From assembly GCA_011523445.1 (NCBI GenBank), contig WTGT01000246.1:1-10610 (forward strand): 10,610 bases of DNA, read 5' to 3'. Below the pieces are notes generated by a model. That model was not told the origin of the DNA, made no database searches, and saw nothing but the letters and a program-made list of their open reading frames with translations. Source of the stretch: Paracoccaceae bacterium (GTDB taxonomy: Bacteria > Pseudomonadota > Alphaproteobacteria > Rhodobacterales > Rhodobacteraceae). The stretch's first letter is position 1; the number at the start of each line of letters is the position of its first letter. Positions 1 through 5,755 of the stretch are shown here, piece after piece. The position numbers were made by a program, and so were the translations under genes.

Positions 1-1
1 G

Positions 2-181
2 AAAAAAAATGTTGGGAATGAGTGGCAAAACTATTTAATAGAGGTTCCCTTAATTGTGTTTGGTAAAGTGTGGAGTGTAGATCTAAACATCACATATATT
101 TTACTGATCTTAGATTTGACTAAATTTTTGTTAAAATTAATTAACTGTTATCTCTTTAAATTTAAAATTAGTAAAATATAA
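2..181 (+). CDS. Possible 3' end of an unrecognised upstream ORF (partial)
   Basis: One forward frame stays open for 59 codons from the left edge to a TAA at 179-181, which is notable because this stretch is very AT-rich and the other forward frames stop quickly. No start is visible, so it would be the C-terminal part of a gene entering from the left. The opening residues (VGNEWQNYLIEVPLIVF) faintly recall the C-terminal GDEW...L.VPS part of RES-domain toxins, but the conserved NP.H that should follow is absent, so this is only a hint. The last 20 codons look like low-complexity AT-rich translation and overlap the candidate hip promoter. Real coding is uncertain. Confidence 0.22.
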   Translation, partial: KKNVGNEWQNYLIEVPLIVFGKVWSVDLNITYILLILDLTKFLLKLINCYLFKFKISKI

Positions 182-182
182 T
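155..182 (+). promoter_or_regulatory. Candidate sigma70 promoter for the hip module
   Basis: TTTAAA at 155-160 (4/6 to the -35 consensus), a 16-nt spacer, and a perfect TATAAT at 177-182. This would start transcription near 189 and give a leader of about 39 nt. The region is so AT-rich that chance matches are likely, but the perfect -10 and its position inside an inverted repeat raise confidence. Confidence 0.45.
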
Positions 183-194
183 TTACTTTAATTT
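165..194. promoter_or_regulatory. Inverted repeat over the -10, candidate HipB operator
   Basis: AGTAAA (170-175) and TTTACT (182-187) are perfect inverted arms separated by ATATAA. They extend as AAATT (165-169) and AATTT (190-194) with a 2-nt bulge. The predicted -10 spans the spacer and right arm, so a dimeric HTH protein bound here would block RNA polymerase. Autoregulation by the antitoxin is known for HipBA modules; its operation here is inferred. Confidence 0.35.
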
Positions 195-227
195 CTAATT
201 TAAGTGAATTAGGGGGATAATTTATCT

Positions 228-1436
228 ATGGCTAGCTTATTATGGGGCAAGGTCTATTATCATGATCTCTTTGTGGGTTTTGTCCGCGAAGAACCAGGTG
301 ATAGCATCTCGTTCAATTATGATGCGAGTTATATTGAAGGTGGTTACCCAGCAATTGCTCATACTTTGCCTGTACGCTCTGAACCGTATATCAGTAATTA
401 CGGCTTACATCCTTTTTTTGATAATCTGGTTTCCGAAGGGTGGTTGGAACAATTACAAAGTCGTTTGCTTGGTCGGCGAATAGTTTCACGCTTAGAATTG
501 CTCTTGGCATTCGGGTTTGATTGTGCTGGGGCAGTTTCAATTTATGATCCGAAACCGTCTGATCTGAGCAAGTCGATGCTCGATATGAGTAATCCGAAGG
601 AATTGGCGGTTTTAACCAACCGGGCATCTTTATCTGGAGTGCAGCCAAAGCTTGCTGTTATCGAGGAAAATGGAATATATAGACCCACTCGTATGGATGA
701 GTTAAGTACTCATATAGCCAAATTTCCGACTCCAGCACATCCCGATTTAGTTGAAAATGAATACTTAACCTCTGTAGCGTTCAAGGCATTGCTACCAAAA
801 GATGAAATTGTTCAATTAACCATTGATGAAGTTGTGGGATTGGATGAACCGGCACTCCTAATCAAGAGATTTGATCGCAATTCTGAGGGTCGATTGCATT
901 TTGAGGAATATAACCAACTGCTCAACAGGCGATCCCAAACCAAGTATGAAGGCTCGTATAAGGACATGGCAAAATTCCTTCTGGAGACGAATGGGTGCTT
1001 GCCAACGCAAGTCTACATTCTCTATCGTCGAATTTTAGCTGGTTTGCTCATGGGGAATACCGATATGCACCTTAAGAACTTTGCAATGTTTCATACCAAA
1101 GATGGCTTACGATTGACGCCGAGCTATGACCAAATTGCTGCTTCGCTTTACGATTATAAAACTCTGGCGCTAACGATCGCAGGTTCCAAAGACCATCCAA
1201 TTGGTGACCTCAAGAGTCGTCATCTTGTTTTGCTTGGTAAAGAGTTTGGATTATCCCCAGCCGTAATCAATATGGCTACTATGGACTTGGCCAAAAATAG
1301 AGAGGCAACAAAGGATACGATTAACGAGGCTCCTTTTGGGGCAAAGAAATTAAGAGATAAATTGATCAAATTGATGGATAAGAGATGGAACGGAACATTC
1401 AACTTAATTGGCAAAGCTTTGTCCAAGAAGCAGTAA
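228..1436 (+). CDS. hipA: HipA-type serine/threonine kinase toxin
   Basis: HipA-family kinases phosphorylate a translation-related target (GltX in E. coli) and arrest growth until neutralised by their antitoxin. This 402-residue protein has the N-terminal HipA domain (about 1-110) and the kinase core. Visible motifs are SLSGVQPK at 134-141, matching the flexible loop that carries the autophosphorylated serine, and THIAKFP with the ATP-binding lysine K165. LIKRFDR lies at 211-217, the catalytic loop GNTDMHLKNF at 276-285 (D279, N284), and the metal-binding SYD with D301. All catalytic residues are present, so it looks active. It is a little shorter than E. coli HipA (440). The ATG has a strong upstream GGGGG-type ribosome site at 211-219. 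The gene is AT-richer than the metabolic genes to its right, which suggests acquisition. The toxin precedes its antitoxin, opposite to E. coli hipBA. Confidence 0.93.
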   Translation: MASLLWGKVYYHDLFVGFVREEPGDSISFNYDASYIEGGYPAIAHTLPVRSEPYISNYGLHPFFDNLVSEGWLEQLQSRLLGRRIVSRLELLLAFGFDCAGAVSIYDPKPSDLSKSMLDMSNPKELAVLTNRASLSGVQPKLAVIEENGIYRPTRMDELSTHIAKFPTPAHPDLVENEYLTSVAFKALLPKDEIVQLTIDEVVGLDEPALLIKRFDRNSEGRLHFEEYNQLLNRRSQTKYEGSYKDMAKFLLETNGCLPTQVYILYRRILAGLLMGNTDMHLKNFAMFHTKDGLRLTPSYDQIAASLYDYKTLALTIAGSKDHPIGDLKSRHLVLLGKEFGLSPAVINMATMDLAKNREATKDTINEAPFGAKKLRDKLIKLMDKRWNGTFNLIGKALSKKQ

Positions 1437-1585
1437 AACGTCGCAAGGAACAGAAATTGACTCAAGAACAACTTGCCGTCCTTGCAGAAGTGAGCAAGCC
1501 CACACTCAACAGATTTGAACAAGGAAAGACAAACATCAAACTTGATAGTGCCTTGAAGATATTGAAGATGCTAGGTCTGTCATGA
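1385..1585 (+). CDS. hipB: Xre-family HTH antitoxin (HipB-like)
   Basis: A 66-residue protein that is almost entirely a helix-turn-helix of the Xre/Cro type. It runs RRKEQKLTQEQLAVLAEVSK, then PTLNRFEQGKTNIKLDSALKILKMLGL, with the LTQEQLA helix, the S/P recognition turn and the usual FE.G motif. HipB proteins bind DNA as dimers, inhibit HipA and repress the operon. The gene begins 52 nt before the end of the kinase gene in another frame. ATG 1385 is chosen because GGATAAGAG lies just upstream and the HTH needs nearly the full length. The overlap implies translational coupling of antitoxin to toxin. The partner assignment rests on context and the HTH fold. Confidence 0.88.
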   Translation: MERNIQLNWQSFVQEAVKRRKEQKLTQEQLAVLAEVSKPTLNRFEQGKTNIKLDSALKILKMLGLS

Positions 1586-1728
1586 GTTTCAATCCATGGA
1601 TAACCGATTTCTTGTCACAAAATTCTTGTAGGATTGATGGCCAGGTTCAAGCATTGGATCCGTACCTTATACGGGAGCGAAAGTTGTTCCCTCGACAAAA
1701 ATCCCGATCTGAGCAGTCAGGTAAGTAA
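1582..1728 (+). CDS. Small hypothetical ORF coupled to the antitoxin
   Basis: An ATG at 1582 overlaps the antitoxin stop as ATGA and opens a 48-codon frame beginning MSFNPWITDFLSQ and ending at TAA 1726-1728. The sequence is basic near its C-terminus (LIRERKLFPRQKSRS) and has no recognisable domain, signal peptide or membrane segment. An AGG at 1573-1575 could be a weak ribosome site. It may be a third component of the hip operon, the truncated start of a longer gene, or chance. The ATGA overlap is the main argument for it. Confidence 0.3.
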   Translation: MSFNPWITDFLSQNSCRIDGQVQALDPYLIRERKLFPRQKSRSEQSGK

Positions 1729-1813
1729 GGTGTTCGATCAATAGCTTTTCGCATATTACGATCATTTCTGGTGTATCTCTGAACAGGATTATCCAGTGGA
1801 TTTCTACCTCACT

Positions 1814-2662
1814 TCAAATCTCAATCTGTTGAAGGTCCTCAGCGATGGTAATGGTCTTGCCGAAAACTTCTGAGGCTTTCTTTATAGCTTTGTCGTGGTA
1901 CTCAGGATCATCCATATGCTTGCGAAAATGCGTAAGAATTAGTGAACGAACGCCAGCACGTTTTGCCATCTCACCAATCTCCATAGGGGTCGGTGCTGTC
2001 GAGGCCATTCCGGGTGACACCACTTCGCCATCAAGGCGGTAGCACCAGTGCAATAATAGGTTGGCATTTTTGGCAAGTGTTTCAATCTCTGGACAGAGGC
2101 CCGCATCACCTGAGTAAACGAATTTTTTGCCCTGATGGGTCAGTGCGAAGGCCATACATTCAAGAAATGGTTGGGCGTGCGGGGCAGTACAGGATTGGAT
2201 ACGCCATCCATTACCTTCAATGGTGTCACCTGGCATGATTTCCTCAACTTCTGGAGCAGGCCAGGGACGTGGCATAACTCCACCGCGGGATCGCCAAACC
2301 TCCTGGCTTTGGGGCAATTCGGTGCGTGCACGCAAGTCATGGGCCAAAACGCCATCAGATCCAAAATAACCTTCTGTAATAATTTTGATTGGGGGTGGGC
2401 CAAAGACTTTGATCGGCTTGCCACCCTCATCCCAAGAGGCATGCACAAGGCGCGCATAATCCATCATATGATCGGAATGAAGGTGCGAAAAGACGATATG
2501 TGTGATAATGGATGGAAGTCGGTGAGAGCGCAAGAGATTGTCAAACACACCACCACCGCAATCAAAGAGGATACGATCAGACCCAACTTCAATCAAATAA
2601 CCACTTGAGGCACGCCGTACATACGCTTCAGGCGAGCCGGAGCCAAGAATCGTCAGCTTCAT
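1814..2662 (-). CDS. MBL-fold metallohydrolase (RNase Z / AtsA-like)
   Basis: A 282-residue metallo-beta-lactamase-fold hydrolase. It opens with LTILGSGSPEAYVRRASSGYLIEVG, the glycine-rich start typical of RNase Z and arylsulfatase AtsA-type members. The metal ligands are visible: SHLHSDH at 59-65 (H60, H62, D64, H65), H162 in APHAQP, D186 in YSGDAG and H245 in LTHF. It lacks the flexible exosite arm of true tRNase Z. Where RNase Z has a conserved HTT-type segment it reads STAPTP, so tRNA processing is unlikely. Its start overlaps the upstream sulfatase stop (ATGA, 2659-2662), so the two are co-translated and probably act on the same substrate. Hydrolysis of a sulfate ester, lactone or other ester is inferred from context. 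No signal peptide is seen, so it is likely cytoplasmic. Confidence 0.85.
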   Translation of the reverse strand: MKLTILGSGSPEAYVRRASSGYLIEVGSDRILFDCGGGVFDNLLRSHRLPSIITHIVFSHLHSDHMMDYARLVHASWDEGGKPIKVFGPPPIKIITEGYFGSDGVLAHDLRARTELPQSQEVWRSRGGVMPRPWPAPEVEEIMPGDTIEGNGWRIQSCTAPHAQPFLECMAFALTHQGKKFVYSGDAGLCPEIETLAKNANLLLHWCYRLDGEVVSPGMASTAPTPMEIGEMAKRAGVRSLILTHFRKHMDDPEYHDKAIKKASEVFGKTITIAEDLQQIEI

Positions 2663-4092
2663 CTTATTGTTTCCGGCGGGGGCGTAGCCCCCGGAGCCCC
2701 AAGCTGGAGCGCGGCCTCACGACCACCGTAACTTTCGATCAGTGCGGTTTGGTCTGCAAAGGCGAGGGTGTCGGTCGCGACAGGATCACAAATCATTCGC
2801 AACTCGGCATGTAGGTCTTGCAAGATTGCAACGCATTCGGGAGCAGTTGCGCAATTCACAAGTTCTTCTGGGTCATTTTCTAGATCAAAAAGTTCATCTT
2901 CAAAGCCTATATAATGAATCAACTTCCATTGACCTTTACACACCATAAATGCACCTGAAACTGCACCTGCCGCATGATATTCAGAAAAGACCACTCGCCC
3001 CTTGTCTTCTGGTTGCTCCAGGATTGAGGTGAGATTGGTCATACCTTCCGCCGACCGGAGGTCAGTTTCAAAATGATTAGCGATTGTTACTGAAAGATCC
3101 AGCAAGCTCACCGACGTTTCGCAGATCCCGATTGGTATACCCGGACCTGCCATAATCATCGGAATGGCAACGCTTTCCTGATACATGTTGGATTTTCCCC
3201 AAAGGCCTCGTGCCCCTACATTGTCGCCATGATCTGAGGTATAAACCACAGTTGTTGCTTTAGTCAGATCTGCCTGATCTAGTGTTTCCAATATCTGACC
3301 GACATTGTGGTCTAGCCATGTGCATAGCCCAAAGTAAGCTGACATTGCGGCTAATCGTTCAGACTGGTCAGTGAACCGGTTTTCGCTGTCCATGAAAGCA
3401 TTTTGTTTTTCAATCCATGGGTGGCGCGTGTAGCCATCATTTGGGTGCAATTTGACTGATGGCATAATCTCGGGTGGATAAAGGTCAAAATACTCCTGAG
3501 GTACCACCAATGGGAAATGCGGGGCAACGAGCCCTACAAAGAGGCACCAAGGTTGATCATCATTTGCGTGATTCTTGATCCAGTCTTTGGTTCGCTCAAC
3601 AACCGCCTCATCATAGTCGGTGTATTTGCTATTGCCCGGACCAATGTAATCTCCAAGCATCCGCTTCGGCCCCATGATACGTTCATCTTCCTTGCGAATA
3701 CTTGCCCAGACCATGCCAACACCGTTCGCAACCATCATGGGAATATGCTCGATGTCGAAACCGGCTGGATCTTCCTCAGCACGGTAGTGTAACTTACCAA
3801 TGCTTTCGACCGTAACTCCTTTGTCTTGGAGCGCATGACCCCATCCTTTTATCGAGCCATCATACGGCATGGCATTATCCCACAAGCGTGTTTGATGAGG
3901 GTATAATCCAGTGGCAAAACTCGCCCGTGCAGGAACGCAGATTGGGCTTGGAGTATAAGCATTGGAAAACCTGGTTCCACTAGCAGCTAGTGCATCAAGG
4001 TTAGGAGTCTTTACAAAACTGTGACCCGCACAACCCAAGGCGCGTGCCTGATGTTCATCAGACATTATCACAAGGAGATTTGAAGTGCTCAT
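2659..4092 (-). CDS. Type I (formylglycine) sulfatase, choline-sulfatase-like
   Basis: A 477-residue alkaline-phosphatase-superfamily sulfatase, which cleaves sulfate esters to an alcohol and sulfate. Key residues are D12 in MSDEHQ and the formylglycine motif CVPAR at 52-56 (C52 is the residue oxidised to formylglycine). K100 and H102 lie in IGKLHY, H192 in APHFP, the metal-binding SDHGD at 286-290, and K300 in LWGKSNMY. The pattern around CVPARASFATG and GLWGK resembles choline-sulfatase-type enzymes more than secreted polysaccharide sulfatases. There is no signal peptide, so it should act in the cytosol. The ribosome site is weak (CAGG). The C-terminus ends in a GAPGATPPPE tail encoded by a GC-rich palindrome. 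It is the first gene of a two-gene operon diverging from the transporter operon. The substrate is unknown, and no formylglycine-generating enzyme is in the window. Confidence 0.92.
   Translation of the reverse strand: MSTSNLLVIMSDEHQARALGCAGHSFVKTPNLDALAASGTRFSNAYTPSPICVPARASFATGLYPHQTRLWDNAMPYDGSIKGWGHALQDKGVTVESIGKLHYRAEEDPAGFDIEHIPMMVANGVGMVWASIRKEDERIMGPKRMLGDYIGPGNSKYTDYDEAVVERTKDWIKNHANDDQPWCLFVGLVAPHFPLVVPQEYFDLYPPEIMPSVKLHPNDGYTRHPWIEKQNAFMDSENRFTDQSERLAAMSAYFGLCTWLDHNVGQILETLDQADLTKATTVVYTSDHGDNVGARGLWGKSNMYQESVAIPMIMAGPGIPIGICETSVSLLDLSVTIANHFETDLRSAEGMTNLTSILEQPEDKGRVVFSEYHAAGAVSGAFMVCKGQWKLIHYIGFEDELFDLENDPEELVNCATAPECVAILQDLHAELRMICDPVATDTLAFADQTALIESYGGREAALQLGAPGATPPPETIR
2677..2693 (-). 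repeat. GC-rich palindrome at the sulfatase 3' end
   Basis: CGGGGGC, loop GTA, GCCCCCG: a perfect 7-bp stem with a 3-nt loop. The second stem arm overlaps an alternative pairing of TCCGG (2672-2676) with CCGGA (2691-2695). It lies in the last codons of the sulfatase, about 15 nt before the MBL start codon on the - strand. It is far more GC-rich than its surroundings, so it could be a short REP-like element that added a C-terminal tail, or an mRNA hairpin between the two genes. It has no U-tract, so it is not an intrinsic terminator. Confidence 0.5.
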
Positions 4093-4125
4093 TCGATGTG
4101 CCTGATTTTTGACACGGCTTCAATT

Positions 4126-4135
4126 TTGTATACAA
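4126..4135. promoter_or_regulatory. TTGTATACAA palindrome, candidate GntR-family operator
   Basis: A perfect 10-bp palindrome 34 bp upstream of the sulfatase start codon on the - strand. Its form matches the TNGTATACNA-type operators known for FadR/UxuR-like GntR regulators of organic-acid catabolism. On the - strand the TATACA within it could act as a -10, so binding would repress the sulfatase-MBL operon. No GntR gene lies in the window, and no second copy is seen near tctC. Confidence 0.45.
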
Positions 4136-4319
4136 CGCAAAATAATTTTCTAGTCATCGGAAGACACTTCGATCAAGAGCAGCTTTTCCAATGATTTTTC
4201 ATGGAACTACAGCTCTCCCTGGTCAGCAATCAAAATAAAAAAACCGCTAGATCCTTGTGACGAAGGCATTTTGGGGCTTTCATCAGAAAAACATTAAACC
4301 AACCTAACGGGTGAGCAAA

Positions 4320-4406
4320 ATGTTTAGCAAAAAATCCTTTCCGGTCAAGATCAAAATTTACCTCCAAGCAGGACAGGACATCCCTCCTGGTTTTATCCCC
4401 TCCTGA
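4320..4406 (+). CDS. Possible 28-residue leader peptide
   Basis: ATG 4320 follows a GGGTGAG ribosome-site-like sequence by a usual spacing and opens a 28-codon frame ending at TGA 4404-4406. The peptide MFSKKSFPVKIKIYLQAGQD continues IPPGFIPS, with a PPG motif known to slow ribosomes. It precedes the hairpin block at 4443-4513 and the tctC operon on the same strand. A leader-peptide role is speculative; a chance ORF of this length is common. Confidence 0.15.
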   Translation: MFSKKSFPVKIKIYLQAGQDIPPGFIPS

Positions 4407-4442
4407 AGATTCTGTACTCCAACAAGATCATTCAACAACTTT

Positions 4443-4513
4443 CAGGTGAAGACCTGCTATCCCCCAGGCTCGCTTGCCTGGGAGGAGCGAGACAGGTGTG
4501 CAATTATTACACC
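4443..4513 (+). other. Compact multi-hairpin element (candidate structured RNA)
   Basis: Three tandem inverted repeats fill 71 nt. They are CAGGT-GAAG-ACCTG (4443-4456), CCCAGGC-TCGCTT-GCCTGGG (4463-4482) and GGTGT...ACACC (4495-4513). Alternative pairings compete. The loop of the second hairpin (CTCGCT, 4469-4474) is perfectly complementary to AGCGAG at 4486-4491, which could form an H-type pseudoknot. ACCTG 4452-4456 can instead pair with CAGGT at 4493-4497, enclosing the second hairpin. It lies 233 nt upstream of tctC. It could be a leader switch, a small RNA or a repeat element. The strand is assumed from tctC; the pairings exist on both. Confidence 0.4.
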
Positions 4514-4574
4514 GTGGTTTCATTATTGTCAATTATGCTGAAAAAGACTGCTTTTAATCGACAAATGGAAGTCA

Positions 4575-4586
4575 AAAATCGATTTT
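4575..4586. promoter_or_regulatory. AAAATCGATTTT palindrome, possible operator
   Basis: A perfect 12-bp palindrome upstream of the candidate tctC promoter. It sits between two TTTAATCG copies (4552-4559 and 4602-4609). The position suits a regulator of the transporter operon. No regulator family is assigned, and AT-rich palindromes of this kind also occur by chance. Confidence 0.25.
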
Positions 4587-4620
4587 CTTTGATCTGAAAT
4601 ATTTAATCGGGTTTTAATTG

Positions 4621-4649
4621 TTGGCAGAAATGGTAAATGATACTGAAAT
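4621..4649 (+). promoter_or_regulatory. Candidate sigma70 promoter for tctCBA-sulfatase
   Basis: TTGGCA at 4621-4626 (5/6 to TTGACA), a 17-nt spacer, and TGAAAT at 4644-4649 (4/6 to TATAAT). It would start near 4656 and give a leader of about 90 nt. If this is the real promoter, the hairpin block at 4443-4513 is not in the tctC transcript. The -10 is weak. Confidence 0.3.
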
Positions 4650-4745
4650 TTTCACTTGACTCACCGATCAGTTGATTTCCAAAACGTGATTGGTTAGTGG
4701 GTTTTTGGTTTGTTTTTGTGAACGAAACTATAGGGAGTTAAATAC

Positions 4746-5693
4746 ATGAAGAAAATATTGAAAGCTGCACTCATAGCAACTTTTTCAGTTGCATTGATTT
4801 CTGTTGCCCATGCAGATGGTCATGGGTGGAAACCTTCAGGGCCGATCAAGATGATCATCGCCTTTGCAGCTGGTGGGGGAGCTGATACCCAGGCACGCCT
4901 GATTGCAGATGATATTCAAAAAGCAACAGGCTGGGAAGTGATTCCAGAACAGGTGACCGGAAAAGGTGGTGTGAACGCACTTGTTGCCCTGAAGGATATG
5001 CCTGCAGATGGTACAGCAATCGCAATGGTTGTAACTGAGTCACTGGGGTATAACGCCGCTGCATCCAAGGGCTCTGGTATCGTTCCCTCAGGTTTCACAG
5101 GGCTTACAACTACAGCAGGTTTCCAAATGGGTGTCGTTGCCAAAGCGGATAAAGGTTGGAATTCTTTTGAGGATATGCTTGCTGAGGCCCAAAACGGTAA
5201 CTTGCGATTTGGTACTATGTCGCCCAAGCTTTCTGACCTAGCATTCCTGCTTGGTGAAGCCCAAGGTGTCGAATTCAACATTGTTCAAGTCGCTGGTGGC
5301 AGGGCTGTAATGAATGGCGTACAAGCTGGAGATATGGACTTGGGATTCATGGCTGGCATTCAGCGTAAAGGAGTGGCCTCCGGGGATCTGGTAAATCTTG
5401 CCTCGGCTCTTTCTACCCCCCTTGTGCAAACGCCAGATGCACCAACATTTGCCGACCTTGGTGTACAGTACAACGCAGATGGCTATTTCGTATTTGTTGC
5501 CCCAGGTGGCATGGATCCTAAAGCACGGGACGCCATCACTCCCGCCATCGTAGAGGCGACCAAATCAGGACAAGCGTCAGGGATGATAAACAATGCCTTC
5601 GGCGGTGCTGTAACAATTCAAGGTGCCGAACTGGATGCATTGTTGCAAAGCGAATTTGAATCTGCCTCCGCCTTGATGGCAGCAGTGCAGTAA
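4746..5693 (+). CDS. tctC: TTT-family periplasmic substrate-binding protein (Bug/TctC)
   Basis: A 315-residue solute receptor of the tripartite tricarboxylate-type transporter, which captures an organic anion in the periplasm and delivers it to TctA-TctB. Residues 1-23 are a clear signal peptide: KK at the start, a hydrophobic core, and cleavage after AHA-23. The Bug-family ligand loops are visible: FAAGGGADTQAR at 40-51, TGKGG at 71-75 and PADG at 86-89, then a MAGIQRKG region and the PDAPTFADLG segment typical near the C-terminal lobe. Length is normal for the family. The ribosome site AGGGAG (4732-4737) is 8 nt from ATG. It is the first gene of the operon, 20 nt ahead of tctB. The ligand cannot be told from sequence; the neighbouring sulfatases suggest a sulfated organic compound. 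Confidence 0.93.
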   Translation: MKKILKAALIATFSVALISVAHADGHGWKPSGPIKMIIAFAAGGGADTQARLIADDIQKATGWEVIPEQVTGKGGVNALVALKDMPADGTAIAMVVTESLGYNAAASKGSGIVPSGFTGLTTTAGFQMGVVAKADKGWNSFEDMLAEAQNGNLRFGTMSPKLSDLAFLLGEAQGVEFNIVQVAGGRAVMNGVQAGDMDLGFMAGIQRKGVASGDLVNLASALSTPLVQTPDAPTFADLGVQYNADGYFVFVAPGGMDPKARDAITPAIVEATKSGQASGMINNAFGGAVTIQGAELDALLQSEFESASALMAAVQ

Positions 5694-5698
5694 ATTAC

Positions 5699-5755
5699 GA
5701 GAAGGGCCAACACATGAAGTCAGGATCATCATCCGATCGTTGGTTGGCCCTTTTC
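5699..5755 (+). promoter_or_regulatory. Hairpin with U-rich tail covering the tctB ribosome site
   Basis: GAGAAGGGCCAAC (5699-5711) pairs with GTTGGCCCTTTTC (5743-5755) over 13 bp, 12 Watson-Crick plus one G-U. The 31-nt loop holds the tctB start codon. The left arm contains the tctB ribosome site AGAAGGG. The right arm is followed by TTTTT (5756-5760), making a terminator-like U-rich stretch. It could attenuate transcription after tctC, mask tctB translation, or protect the tctC 3' end, with ribosomes leaving tctC or entering tctB opening it. Confidence 0.6.

Larger units (their letters stand above)
4093..4745. other. 653-bp divergent intergenic region
   Basis: No substantial gene is found here. 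It separates the divergently transcribed sulfatase-MBL and tctCBA-sulfatase operons and must hold both promoters. It contains a perfect 10-bp palindrome at 4126-4135, a 28-codon ORF at 4320-4406, a structured block at 4443-4513, a 12-bp palindrome at 4575-4586 and a candidate promoter at 4621-4649, each listed separately. At over 600 bp it is long for a simple divergent promoter. Confidence 0.7.

Noticed and set aside
14..48. GGGAA...TTCCC arms in the left-edge region
   Set aside because: Five base pairs with a very large loop is expected by chance.
1637..1747. 35-codon frame starting at a second ATG after hipB
   Set aside because: Overlaps the ATGA-coupled ORF in another frame and has no ribosome site or domain.
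1791..1801. ATCCAGTGGAT inverted repeat between the hip module and the MBL gene
   Set aside because: Only 5-bp arms around one base and no U-tract. It is neither a terminator nor a convincing attachment site.
2135..2608. 157-codon open frame on the + strand opposite the MBL gene
   Set aside because: It lies wholly antisense to a gene with clear metal-binding motifs, shows no domain and is a frame shadow.
4366..4394. CAGGA...TCCTG followed by TTTT, possible terminator
   Set aside because: Short stem with alternative partners among repeated TCCTG words. No upstream gene needs a terminator here on the + strand.
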